DNA of 64,000 nt. Source: Erpobdella octoculata (taxonomy: Eukaryota; Annelida; Clitellata; Hirudinida; Erpobdellidae). The stretch covers positions 49,127,605-49,191,604 of the forward strand of contig OZ022238.1 of NCBI GenBank assembly GCA_963978895.1, given 5' to 3'. Position 1 is the stretch's first letter, and the number at the start of each line of letters is the position of its first letter. Shown here one piece after another: positions 48,965 through 61,889 of the stretch. The notes beneath the pieces were generated by a model. The model was not told the DNA's origin. It saw only the letters and a list, made by a program, of their open reading frames with translations, and searched no databases. The position numbers and the translations under genes were made by a program.

Positions 48965-49165
48965 GCTATGTAAATTTTCATTACGTTACATCACGACAAA
49001 TAACATCACATTACGTTACATCACGACAAATAACATCACATTACGTTACGTCACGACAAATAACACCACATTACGTTACATCACGACAAATAACACCACG
49101 TTACGTTACATCACGTCAAATAACATCGCATTAAGTTACATCACGACAAATAGCATCACGTTAAA
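48965..49165. repeat. 30-bp minisatellite
   Basis: About 6.5 copies of ttacgttacatcacgacaaa plus taacatcaca. One frame stays open through it only because 30 is divisible by three. Confidence 0.85.
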
Positions 49166-49359
49166 TTAAATTAAAAACTAACACCAAAGTTTACGCGAAA
49201 CGCCAAAAAACATAAACTACATTGCTATCAACTGCAAATTGCTCGACTTTCAATTCTCTCTATAAAATGCAATCATAGAAAAAAAATCTCTAAGACATGA
49301 ACATGGAAAAGACAAATTGTGAAGACTACACTGCAAAGACTTAACCCGCGCTATAAAGT

Positions 49360-49450
49360 GGGACTAGGCCCTATGGCCACGTAGGCCCTGGTCACGTAGG
49401 CCCTATGGCCACGTAGGCCCTGGTCACGTAGGCCCTATGGCCACGTAGGC
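49360..49450. repeat. Short repeat of the type cacgtaggccctatggc
   Basis: Alternating units ggccctatggccacgta and ggccctggtcacgta, about 2.5 copies of a 32-bp compound unit. Confidence 0.75.
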
Positions 49451-50264
49451 CTGCCTGTTGGAATCCAGCCTAATATGACTATGCAATATGCTCATAAATT
49501 TAAACGCTTTGCATGCAAAAAAAACAGTCGAATTCAAGGCAGATCTACTGAGATGAAGTGAGTTGAGGATGCCGAGAATATTCAAATGTTTTATGCCAAC
49601 TTCTTCAAGGCACACCCTTCTTTCTTTGCTTTGAGAATTTTTCTCGGATCCTACTCAATTGTTAGCATTTGCCCCTAAAATTGTCGTGAAATTAAAGTCA
49701 CATCCACTACGTGTCTGTGATGTGGAGACGAAGTGAAATTCTGGAGTTTGGAGAGAAAGAAAGAAAGAAAGAAAGAAAAAAAGAAAAAGAGAGAAGGAGA
49801 GAGAGCCAGGAAGAGAAAGAGAAAGATTTTTATTAATTTGCAACCACCACCACCACCACCACTGATCGGCATGCGATGTGAAGTTTTCAACTCCAGATGC
49901 CTGAGATCGAATTTCATCTGAGTTTCGAAATTCCTATCTTTCTTCATTTCTGACATTTAAAAGCTATTCGCGCTATACTGCTGAGTGGAGCTAGCTGAAC
50001 ATCTCTTATTAGCTTATTTCTTTCAGTTCCAAAGATAGATGTACACTGCAGACATAGCAGAAGCTGCGACGACTTTAAAGTGTGAGAACTGAACAGTTTA
50101 AGTTACCGCGTTGATGTGGTCCTGATGTGGTACCACTACTACCACCACCACCATATATGCCTAATGTCTTGTCGGTGGTTAACCATGCGGAAGATAAATG
50201 TAAGAAAAAAAAAAGATTGCACAAGAGATTTGACTAGCAAGAGAATGACCATTCAAAATTTGGA

Positions 50265-50425
50265 TGAGATAGGGGTTGACAATATTGTAGACCATAGGGG
50301 GGTTGACAATATTGTAGACCATAAGGCGGTTGACAATATTGTAGACCATAGGGCGGTTGACAATATTGAAGACCATAGGGGGGTTGACAATATTGTAGAC
50401 CATAGGGCGGTTGACAGGATTGCGT
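50265..50425. repeat. 27-bp minisatellite
   Basis: Six copies of gttgacaatattgtagacca plus tagggcg, with small variants. Open on both strands because the unit length is divisible by three. Confidence 0.85.
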
Positions 50426-52137
50426 GACATCGACTGACTGTGAGACACTTTTTTTGGTGAGATAGTGAGATTGTCCAAACTGTAAAGGGTTTAACTTCCA
50501 GGGCTGATGCCTAAAGTTCAAGTCGTTATCTCGCCATCAAGCAGTGCAAAAGTGCAGACTGGTTTATTTGTCGTTAAAAAAATAATTTTTTTTTATTCTA
50601 AATATAGTTTAACGCGCACTGACTCACAATTATAGTTTAGTAAACGGGTATCATTTATTTTATTAATTTCAATTAATTTTGGTTTGACTCGTAACGTTGG
50701 TCGTTTTGTATTTCGGTTGCAGTCAATATATTCGATTGCATAATATTTAATTAATTTAAATTCAGCAGAATGCGTTAAAGAGAGATGAGATGGTTTTTAA
50801 TCGCATGTTTGGGACCATTTATTTTACAATTAACACCAATCTGAAAAACCAACGTTTTTTACTTTACATACTTCTTATATACAACGGGCTTTTCCACGTC
50901 AATCTGCATCGCTCAGTGTAAGGCAACCGAAACCTGAATAAAGAGAAGAGAAATTAGAAAATAAAACAGAATTTTTATCTGAAAGTCACAAGCGCTTTCA
51001 AAGTGCTATTTTAGTCTTAAAGCACATAGCATAAACAATAGAAAACTATAAACTATTAAAAAAACGCGATTTTACTTGTTCAATTTTAAAGTAAATGCCC
51101 GCTGAGCTCCCAGCTCGGAATATGGGGCTGTGCTCAATTCTGCAAGAGAGGGGTGTCAAGTGTTTACGTGCTGTGTGTGTGTGTGTGCGTGTGCGTGTGT
51201 GTGCGGGGTATGTGAGTGTGGAATCTGTAAAACAAATTTAATTTACAGACAAATTTGCCATTTTGTGTTGGTCTGTAGTCAGTGTGTAGGTGGTTTGTGG
51301 ACATGTGATGTTTGAATAATAAATGACCCGCCAAGAAGGTGAAGGCCTATGGCCTGTAAACAAATTTGGCAACAAATAAATGAACAAACAAATAATTGCT
51401 TTAAAATACTTTTTCTTTTATTATTAGAAGATGTTGATTTCAAATGGAATTTAGTTTAATGATCTTGGCTTAAGTATTTGATAAAAACTGAATTAAAAAA
51501 AAACGCTCTAAAAAGTAAAAGGCGGAGTCTAATACTGCGTGCACTGTCTGTTGTATACGTGTCTTCCGGTACCTACATAAGTTGTCGTAAAGTTTGACGT
51601 CTTTTTTTAGGCTTTTTGATTTGTACTTGTAAATGTTAAATTGTGACACACATATATATGCGGGTCCTTCCGCATTTTTTCTTTACGACGTTTAAACGAA
51701 AACCTAATCTCGATGGTTAGTTAGATCACCCGAGTGTTTCGTTCATTGTCCCCTTCCATTCATTTATCTCTCTCTTTCTCTGTCTGTCTGTCTATCTGTC
51801 TATCTCTCTCTCTGTTTCTCTCTTTTCACCATCCGTTCTATAAAATTCTTTCTATAAAATTCTAATTTAGGCCTCTTCAGTCTCTTTCTATACTCTTCTT
51901 CTTCTTGGTCTGCAGTTTCCCCACTTGTAAAAGCAGACCACCAGTGAATTACGAGACCAAAGTTTCCGTAAAGTCGTTCCTTGTTGTTGTATTTTTTTTT
52001 TGCGACACTGAAAGGACCGTTATTTCTTTTAATGACTTTTGCTCTTTTCTGGGAAACTTTCAAAATGTAAGGGGACTTTTTTTGTTATGCTTTTGTTTTT
52101 CCTCTCTTTCTCCCTCGCTCACATACACACACACACA

Positions 52138-52213
<76 letters not shown>

Positions 52214-52888
52214 GTCTCATTGCTTACTAGTATATTATAATTGCCAAGGCACAAACATCCTGGTGCGTAATTTGGTTTTCATCTCTTAACCATATTCAAA
52301 TATTCATCTCTTTAGCTGTCTTTCAAATTGTCTTCATTCCCCGTTTGGCCCCCTCGTTTTTTTCAGTTATCCTCTTTCCTTCTCAGCATCTTCTTGTTCC
52401 GGTTTCGTTTTCACTTTCTCTCAGTAACTCTTTCTTACGAAGTTTTTCCCCGGACGATATCGGGTTTTTCCAGAGCGTTTAAATTATTATAACTGTTTAC
52501 TTCCTTATCACTTGCACCTCTTTGGATACTTGTGATAAATTATTTGTCCATTTCTTCGGATTCTGCAAATATCCGTCAACCATCTGTTAAAATAATCAAC
52601 TCTGTTGATCAACCCACTGGTTAATTTTGGCGCTGTTTCGTTCATGCACTTGCGGGACTGGCCTGAGGCGCTTCAAGAAAACTTCTGAAATTGAGGGCTA
52701 ACATTTTATTAAAAGACCAGTTTTTAATTGAAAACTTGATCTAATATCAGTAATATCCTTTGGCTCGAAATCTTCTATTTATTATAATCAATTCGGTTTG
52801 GATGACACTTTTTTCTTCTCGTTGGAATTTTGTGTAGCTTTGAGGTTTGCTCACAATTATAAGACCACAAGCCCCCTGTAGTGTTGTT

Positions 52889-53157
52889 CTAGCCATGCAT
52901 AAAAAGATTACGATGACCCCATGCATAAAAAAGATTACTATGACCCCATGCATAAAAAGATTACGATGACCCCATGCATAAAAAGATTACGATGACCCCA
53001 TGCATAAAAAGATTACGATGACCCCATGCATAAAAAGATTACGATGACCCCATGCATAAAAAATTACGATGACCCCATGCATAAAAGGATTAGGATGACC
53101 CCATGCTTAAAAAGATTACGATGACCCCATGCATAAAAAGATTACGATGACCCCATG
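52889..53157. repeat. 26-bp minisatellite
   Basis: About ten copies of ccccatgcataaaaagatta plus cgatga, nearly identical. Confidence 0.9.
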
Positions 53158-53265
53158 ATGCCACGCGCGCCTCCAAAAACGTTTATTTTGTGGATTTAAT
53201 TATCATAGATTATGATAATGAAAGAAGACCGACGCTGTTGAAATGCATTAGTCTATTTATAGCCT

Positions 53266-53681
53266 CAGCTGCGCAGCCAGGTTTTTTTTATCGGGGCAGG
53301 CGGTTTAGAAAAAAATTTTCAGCCTCACTTACTTAATATTTTTTCAACTGTATTAAAAACAAAGTTTTTAATACAGTTAAATCAAGTTTGAGATAAAAAA
53401 ACAAAATATTTTTTTTAAATTAAAATTAAAATGTATTTATTTTCAAAAATTTCATGAAAAATTGTGTATTAGTTTTAGTCGTTTACCAAAAATAGAGTTT
53501 ATGTTGGCTTTTATGAAAAACCCTAAATTAATTCCATGCAAGCAACCACAACATCTCTGAGTTTTATGATCATTAAAACCAATTTGTTAATATAGTTCAA
53601 TGCAGTAAAAACATTTTTTGGGAATAACTTTAGGGGAGGGGGGGTTCTAATCCCAGAAACCTCCCCTTGAGGGCGCCCTTG
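53266..53681. mobile_element. Possible hAT remnant
   Basis: The left end cagctgcgcagccaggtttt resembles the left terminus of the hAT element at 47321. The right end, in inverse complement, is caagggcgccctcaagggga, a common hAT-type terminus. The two ends differ and the flanks do not match, so this may be two half-elements or a degraded copy. Confidence 0.35.
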
Positions 53682-54004
53682 TGGTGTGTTTAGGCAATTA
53701 TGTAAATGATTACTTCTGTAAATGCGATCATCACTCAAGTTTTCTTGCTGCTCTGTCTCTTTCCTCTGCATAGAAAAATTTATGCGGCCGGCTTCAGACA
53801 GCTTAAATGCGGAACTACAGCCCGTGCAGCTAGATTGATTGATAGAGGAATCATCATGTTTGCCTAACTCTTTCAAGTTTTTAAATAAAAACAAAATGCC
53901 ATGGCCTCATGGTTTTTATTGCTAGTTAGTTAATAATTTATCTAGTGTAATTTATTATTAGCGATTGTGTAGAATATCTATTATGAATTATTATTATTAT
54001 TAAT

Positions 54005-54036
<32 letters not shown>

Positions 54037-54282
54037 AAAGTATTATTACCACCATCACCACCCCACCGTCACCACCACCACCAACACCATCATCATCATT
54101 ATTGATGTTGTTGTTTTTGCAGTTTTTGTTACTCTTTTCGCCGCTGTTCACGTAGTTGTCGACATCATCGTTGTCGCTAAGACCACCATGATTTAAAACC
54201 ATAAATAAATATCCGTGGTGGTTTTTGTGCACGGATTCAAATTATAATTTTTGTATTCCCTTCAATTTTGCAGGAGCTGGCC

Positions 54283-57200
54283 ATGATGATCGACGCGGTA
54301 GTCTCACCGTGCTCGACGACTCCACACAACCCCCACCGCCAGGGCGTATTCTACCCCCTTAACTTTCAACTGCCTCAGTTACACAGATCGCCCCTGCTGA
54401 GGCCGAAAAAGCAGCTCCCAGAGTCGACGTCGAATGGATTGCCCAAATACGAGGAAATACATCTGACCTCGCAGAGCGGCAAACCGGCATCGCCGCCTCC
54501 GGAATATCGCCGGTCGTCGTTAGCCGAGTCGCTCTCGTCGTCGTCGTCGTCGTCTTCGCCACCGGCACTCCAGGCCGCCACTCCTTGGAGGTCACCAACG
54601 GTGCAAAAGAAACTCGCTTTTCAGTCGAATAATCAGCATCAGGCGCCATCGTCGAGGTCGTCACCGTTCTCTCTGTCGTCGTCGTCGCAGCCGTCAGTAT
54701 TATCGTCGCCTCTGCGGTCAGCTTCGCCGTCGCAAGTATTCTCTGAAAGGTTGGAGTCGATGTTTCAGAGTTTTGCTCTCTGCAATCAAAGCGAACAAGT
54801 CATGACCGTCTGGGCTCTGGCCAAAAGAATGAGGAAGCGCCATGTAAGTAGACTGACTGGATTCAGTAACAATGATTATATATATTTGAGAGTGAAACAT
54901 GTGTTCAATTGTTGAATTTTTTTTGTTTTGTCTTTTAGATCAAGTTTCTCAACCGAACCTTCTCGCAGCTTCTCGCCAGCGACTCCTTCGTCGCCGACGA
55001 CGACGACAGCGACGAGAGCAGCCGACGCAACCGTGACGACGACGACAACGACGACACCGATGACGACAAAATGGAAGAAGAAGCAAACGACTCGGGTTGG
55101 TTTTCGAAAAAATACTTTATTTGACATTTCGGGTTTTTTATGTCTTCATTCATCAACCATTATTATGTCTATTCGGTAAGCTCTCTAATTCTTGGTTCCA
55201 TCAAAATCTTATAACCCGTGTAAAGTTACATTTATTTTTTTCTCAAATGAATTATAATGTATTTATAATAGCCGTGAGAGTTTGTAAATCTATACCCGTT
55301 ATGTAAACAGAGATGTCGCTAATAAATAAATAAATAGCATACCGCATGACGATGATGATGGTGATGGTGATGATGTTGATGACGCTGATGATGACTACAA
55401 AAATGATATTGATGATGATAATGATAATGATGATGGAATGGTGATGAAGATGCTTATGATGTTGAAAGGTGGAAAAATTCAGCACTTAGTAGCAAATGAA
55501 AGTTACGAAAAATTTGTTAAAAACTAATAATTTATATTATTGTTTTTTCAATATTAAATATTAGAATTCATAATGTGAACTTTCGTTGCAGAGTTCGTGC
55601 GCAGTCTCTCCAACGAACCTAAAGAGCGGGCGATTTCCACTCTCCTATCTCATTTCCCTCTTTTGAAACCGGGAAATACACAAGCCAAACAGGAATATCT
55701 CAAACTCATACCGAGGTATTTCTACCGTGCACATCACTAGGGTGGGTAGGAATGGTAGACGGTGGGTGTAGGCGGGGGTGAAAGGTATATAAAGTTTTGG
55801 GAATATTTTTTCACAACTTTTTTTTTTTAACAGAATTGTCAAGTTCCCAGCCATTGGCAGCAGATGCGAAGACAACGTCGATGGTTCTGTATCATCGAAG
55901 GCCACCCAGCTACTTACATATCTCTACATCCACCCTGCCCTCAGTCAGAGCGAGTACAAAGACTTTGTCTTCTGGCTGAACGGCGTCGATCCGGTTCTGA
56001 GAACTGAAAGAGGACGCGACCAAGACAAATGTGACAAGCTTCCAAGCCAGACAGCCGCCACTAATCAAGACGATCAACATGGCTGTATCGGGGAGAAACA
56101 GGCTGGTAATAAGAAGAACTTTGACAGTGAAGTAACAGATGGTGAGCAAAATATAAATAGCTGAAAACTTTTATTCAAAGGTTGGGACCTCTTTCTTTAG
56201 CCAGAAACGTTAAGTTTATAGTTTTCTGCAAACTATTTAAAACAAAGTTGGCACCCAGAGTCGGGCTTATATTGGTCAGCCAAAATTTATTAGAAATGCG
56301 GTGAATAGCTTTTTGGAATCTGGTGAACACAGACCTTTCAAATAAGAAAAATTAAACCCAGGGGTGTGGAAAATGTTCATATATGTGCTAATATCTGCTA
56401 ATTGTGCACAAATATCACTTGCTTTCTGTCAGTATTAATGTCTCCAGTGCCTTCGCTAGACCAATGTGAGTCCGTTATTTAGCATTTCCCGACCATTTGA
56501 ACTCTGGTGGCTACAACCAGAATTCATGCTGCGCCACGGTTTCAGAAAAGTTGATTCAACCATATTACCGTCTGCTCTGTAATAAAGCTCAATACCAGAA
56601 ATATTGACAAAGACATTTTTTTTTCAACAGCTGGTGAAAAAAATAATGAAAAGCCACAAAAAGAAATCCGTCTTCGCCGGCAGCCAACAGCACGTGCGCC
56701 CTCGAACTCTCTCTCTAGTAAGGGTTAGTTATACTGACTACTGATTATATTGAATTTGATCAGCACTAGTGAAAAAAACTTATTACAGGCCCAGCCGTTT
56801 TTACCAATGCTTTTATTAACTCGTCGTCTCTGTTTCTCTGTCTGTCTGTTTTTCTGTCTGTCTGTTTCTCTGTCTGTCTGTTTCTCTGTCTGTCTGTTTC
56901 TCTGTCTGTTTCAAATCTTGCAATCAATTTTTGAGTCACTTCCTGATGATAGATTTTTTTCAAATTTTGCATACATGCTCAAAATAGAAGACAATGCAAT
57001 ATTCAATTATTAGTTTTACAATAAGTCAATTTATTTAGTTAATTTTAATTAATTTCCATATTTCGATATAATTAAGATATTTCGACTTTAATCTATATAT
57101 ATAAAAGAACATGTCCTGACTGACTGACTGACTGACTGACTGACTGACTGACTGACTGACTGACTGACTGACTGACTGACAGATGACTGACTGATAATCA

Positions 57201-60200
57201 ACGCCGAGCTCAAACGCTTCATCCTAGGAACGTGAAATTTGGAACTTATATTACTTTTATAGCGTAAACATCCGCTAAGAAAGGATTTTTGAAAATTTTG
57301 CTCCTGAGGGGAAAAAACTGGAAAACAAACTTTTTTCTAAAACAATGTATATCTCGAAAACCAAAAATGAGGCGATTTTGAAATTTGGTATATAGATTCT
57401 TTTTGAAAAATAAAAAGATACGTGTTTCACCATTTTTTGAAAATTCGGTTTCCCGGATCTCAAATGTGGGTTGGAAAATTGGGTTATTTGGTTTTTAAAG
57501 TAGCTGCTACTCAAAAACTGTGAATGCTACAGAAATGAAAATTAGTATTTAGTTTCTACTCCAAAAATAAGGAAATACGTGTTTCAGCAGTTTTTGAAAA
57601 TTTGGTTTCCAGGACTTCAAATGTGGGGTGGAAAATAGGGTTATTTGTTTTTTAAAGTAACTGCTACTCAAAAACTGTAAATACCACAGATGTAAAAATT
57701 AGTATTTAGTTTCTATTCTAAAAATAAAGATATACGTGTTTTACCAATTTTTTAAAATTTGGTTTTCAGGACCTCAAATGTGGGGTGGAATATAAGGTTA
57801 TTTGGTTTTTAATGTAACTGCTACTCGAAAACAGTAGATGCTACAGGAGTAAAAATTAGTATTTGGTTTCTACTCCAGAAATAATGATATACGTGTTTTA
57901 CAATTTTTTGAAAATTTGGTTTCCAGTTCCAGGACCTCAAATGTGAGGTGGAAAAAAGGTTATTTGATTTTAAAATAACTGCTACTCAAAGACTGTAAGT
58001 GCTACAGATGTGAAAAATAGTATTTTGAGGTTTTGTGCCGGTTAAAAGTAAATGAGTTCAGTTTATCACCGGACGGACGGGCCAAGCCGTTATTTTAGGG
58101 TCTTCATACGGCCCTGCCCAAACCTTAAATCAAGGTGGGACGGGCCGAGATTTTTAACCAAGTATATAGACATTTTAGTGATTTTAGGGTGTTCAGGCTA
58201 AACGTGAAGTCAAGGTGGGACGGGCCGAAGTTTTTCATCAAGTATATAGAACTTCTAGGCCTGTAAAAACGGGCCGGACCCATATTAGACGGGCCGTGCC
58301 GGGCCAGGAATTTTGGTTTTTGAAACGGGTTGGGCCAAGTTGTCGACGGGCCGAGCCGAGACCTAAAAAATTGATCCGTGCAGTACTCTACTATGTGTGC
58401 ATGGTTCAAATTCTCAAATTTCATGCGAGCGAAGCCGCTACGGGCACTGCTAGTATAAAATAAAAGAGTAATATAAGAAAAAATTGATTGCAAAATTTGT
58501 GTTTTAATTACATATAAGAGCATTGGTTTTAAAAATTCGTTTTTAATTTACTTGTTTCTTATTGGAATTGTATTTGAATATTTTTTGAAATATTTTACAG
58601 GTCTGGTTGAAAGCCAAGACGAATACGAAAGTGAAGCCTACGATCAAGTCAACGAAAACTCCGAGAGACTCTCACAGATGCTCTTTCGCTTCAGCCGAGA
58701 CTCTGGAGTCTCAATTTCGAGTCAAAATCAATACCAAATGGAGCAAGAGAGTCCCGTCAGTAAGCGAAGTCTTGCTCCGTCCATGTCAGTCCCGATTTCG
58801 CGAGAACTCAATCTAGCCCCAGAAAGAAATGACATGACATTTGCTGAGGAAATGACAAGCGTAGGTAAAAATAGATTCAGCCAGCCTACTTTTGGCCCAC
58901 AATTTTGTGCACCTGCCAAACAATTAGAACCTTGGCAGTACGCTGAGTCGTCAGTTAAAAATGTCAGTTTCAATCTGCAAGCTAACGGTTAGTCGGCCGA
59001 CTTCTGATTTTTTTTAATTTTTAAGCGTTTTCTCGAACTCACGATTTTAATATGTAATTCGTTGTCTACGAAAAACACCTTTTTTGCCGTTACTTTTAGT
59101 TTGGTTTCTTGAATTTAATAAACTAAATAAATCTGTATCAATTATGATAAGGAAGATTACCTCAACTTAATGGTTCTTTTTTTCTGCGTTTTATAATAGC
59201 GTTAATTAATGATGACTAGATGGAAAGAACGAAGGCCACTCAAAGCTCGCCAGAACCCAGTCACTCGCTCCCGGCTGGTTGAACAGAGGCCAATTATCAG
59301 AGGGACTGCACAACCCTGCCTTTCGAATGCGGTGCATTCTCGGACCGCACTCCAATCACCTGCCGCTCTCCCCCCAAAGCAGCTCCAACTCTACCGACAG
59401 CAACGAGTCACAAGCCGACGTTAGGTTTCTCGCCGAGACGTCCGATTGGTCAGCAAGTGAGTTGATGAATATTTATTGGAATCAGATTTTTGTGAGACAG
59501 AAATTAATTAGGCGTCTGCCATTTTCGCAACAGCTTTGTCCATCTGGCTGAAAAGTCTTCGGCTGCACAAATATACCAGCATTCTTCAAAGTCTGAGCTA
59601 CGAAGAGCTTATGAATTTGACGGAAGAGTGGCTTATTCAAAAGGTATGAATATGGACGAACATTTGAACATCAGAACTTTAGCACAAAATATAAACTAGC
59701 TGCATATTGGTTTAGCGTTCGCCAGTTGCCGGTTAGTCGGCTCCTCCAAGCAGCTGACAGTTTATTGCTTAGTCGAAACGGTCTCTTTAGCTCTTATTAA
59801 TATATTTTTAAATAGGAAAGCATATGGGTAGCAAGCACTGTCGATTATAACGCGTCATTTTAGCTTTCTCTGAAACTACAATTGATGCAAAATAAATGCA
59901 TTCTATGTCTTATCCAATTTACCATACCTCCGCGACTATCAAACATTTGAGTAGTCCATGCTTTCAAGCATTAGGCAACTGGAAATTAAAAAAAAAACTA
60001 AAATATCAGCACTTATGATTGAATATATTTTCAGTATTATAAACATTAATCTTTTAAAAGGATGTGACCAAAGGTGCCAGAGACAAGCTGCTTCTGAATA
60101 TCAAGAACCTGAGAGATAGGCCAAATGTCTTGGACGCTCTGGAGAAGGTTCGTGGAAACCAATTATTTTTATAATGATATGCAGCTTACTTTTATTTAAG

Positions 60201-61375
60201 TTGACACTTTAATTATAGCTAAATGTAAATAAATTTAGCTTGTTAATCATTATTGTTGTTATTTCAGGAGTTGAAAACCAACCCGGAAACTCTTCAAAAC
60301 GTTATTTCTGAGCTAGACAAAATAGTTAAAACCCCTATGAAACGGAGTGGCCCTGAAGAATCTTCTTCGACTCATGGCTTTTCGAAAGATTACAGCAATA
60401 ACGCGCTCAGCTCCAACCGTCAGTGTTTGGAAAGCAATGGCGAAAATTTAACCGAGCGCATTGTCAGTCTCTTAGAAGAAAGTATGGAGCATTTATTAAT
60501 CGTTTAATTTAAATTGTTGATAAGTGTTTCTGAAATAATAATTAATTGTGTTTTTTTTTAAGTTTGCAGCTTGCTGTTGGCCTTCAAGCAGCACCAGTCT
60601 GACATTTACCTGTGTTCTTCGTTTCTGCGTTTGGTCAAGGCGTGCTCCGTCAGTCCGTCTTTTGTGGATGATCAGAAAAAAAGGTTCACTTCTCTGGAAT
60701 ATCAGGTCAAGAAGATGCAGAAGTCTCACGATAAATCAAGGTTGGTCGACTGCTGAAAGCTTTCAATCAGATTCGATTTGCAATTGATATGATCATTTTG
60801 ATTTGGCTACCAATGTTTTTATTTCTTTCAAAGTGTTAACGAAAAATAATTGTAGGATCAATTCGAATAAAATATTCAGATTTCTCGCGTTTCGGAATTT
60901 CGGACGTGGTCAGGGCCAGGGATACGCGAAACCAAGCTTTTCCCACCAGCCGTTGGCACGTAGGTCGACAGCCGCACCAGGAGGAGGCGGAGGCTCTTAC
61001 GACCTGATGGGTCTCAGCAATCAGTATCAGGAGCATCAGCTCTATCAGCAGGACCAGCAACAGAAGCAACAAAACCAACAGCATGAAATGTCACTTTCAT
61101 CTTACGCCCAGGGATACCCTAACTGTTGTCCTTCAGCAGGAGCATCCTCGAAGGTGATAGTGATGATGATAGTAGTAGTGGTGTTGATGACGATGATGTT
61201 TATAATTATAGAAATAATAGAGATGATAAATTTGAGGTTTTTTTTCAACTTTTTGTTTTTTAATTTTCAGATAAAGATGCCCATAGGCAGGACTCACTCT
61301 GCGCCGCTGAACAGCGATATAGGTCCAAGTCTTTTGGCATCTAAAAAGTCTCAATGTAGGTGATCGATTATGGCT

Positions 61376-61454
<79 letters not shown>

Positions 61455-61889
61455 CGATGACGGTGACGGTGGTGGTGATTGCAACAATGATGGCGGAAAA
61501 TGTATATTATAATAGTTTTTTTTACCATAAAAACAGTCGCCACTGCAACGGAAGAAACTGCAGAATCCTTACTCGCCCTTGACCCGAGTATGGAGAAGCA
61601 TGCTCTTGGTGGTAAGCGGATTTTTTTATCTACTCATGAACGGCATTTGGTTTTGTAAAAGTTTTTTTTTTAAATTAATCGTTTCTTCAAACGTTAACAT
61701 ATTATTGATTGTTTGATTGATTAACGTCTATATCTGTCTGAGACAATTTAGACGGGATGTATGTTTGAGTGTTCTGTGATGTATTTATGTGTGTGTGTGT
61801 CCATGACCTAACATATCCATGCCGATTTGAACGATTAATATGTAACTCAGGTGTTTTCATCAACAGGTGTTCTCCTTGACCTTTCCTAA
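54283..61889 (+). CDS. SAMD4: Smaug/SAMD4 translational repressor, 15 coding exons
   Basis: Smaug proteins bind SRE hairpins in mRNA and recruit repression and deadenylation factors in cytoplasmic granules. Exons: 54283-54843, 54939-55095, 55592-55715, 55834-56141, 56631-56723, 58601-58987, 59220-59456, 59534-59643, 60061-60147, 60268-60481, 60563-60740, 60856-61153, 61271-61355, 61537-61611, 61867-61889; 2937 nt, 978 residues, every junction in phase. Smaug region 1: FSERLESMFQSFALCNQSEQ, VMTVWALAKRM. Region 2: AISTLLSHFPLLKPGNTQAK with QLLTYLYIHPALS. SAM domain (about 623-688): LSIWLKSLRLHKYTSILQSL, then VTKGARDKLLLNIKNLRDRP, with the RNA-binding KGAR-K helix. A PHAT-like helical region (CSLLLAFKQHQSDIYL) and a tail (RTHSAPL, MEKHALGG) follow. 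Exon 12 could instead start at 60880, and the tiny last exon is least certain. An acceptor-like tttgcag ends 9 nt before the ATG, so a 5' non-coding exon is likely. Confidence 0.9.
57095..58462 (+). mobile_element. Interspersed repeat with (GACT)n head and 158-bp internal repeats, in SAMD4 intron 5
   Basis: It begins ctatatatataaaagaacat, then (gact)n (57115-57181), then aacgccgagctcaaacgctt and aacgtgaaatttggaactta. It ends gcgagcgaagccgctacggg followed by cactgctagtataaaa. Start and end phrases of this kind mark a widespread animal repeat family that I cannot classify firmly. Inside, four to five imperfect copies of a segment of about 158 bp (ttggtttttaaagtagctgc, ctactcaaaaactgt) lie in tandem from about 57330 to 58030. 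A gggccg-rich part (58070-58370) follows. It accounts for most of the 1.9-kb intron. Confidence 0.6.
61374..61460. repeat. (GAT)n microsatellite in SAMD4 intron
   Basis: About 85 bp of gat triplets, 19 bp after the donor of the exon ending at 61355. Confidence 0.9.

Larger units (their letters stand above)
48132..54273. other. Repeat-rich intergenic stretch before SAMD4
   Basis: No gene was found. It contains the minisatellites listed separately, (TC)n at about 52139-52210, a (GTA)n run at 54008-54036 and a possible hAT remnant (53266-53681). The open frame 53523-53894 (minus) runs across a transposon end and is not supported. Confidence 0.5.

Noticed and set aside
48965..53157. Regular repeats that might suggest a CRISPR array
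   Set aside because: Units are contiguous tandem copies without unique spacers, and the DNA is clearly from an animal with introns.
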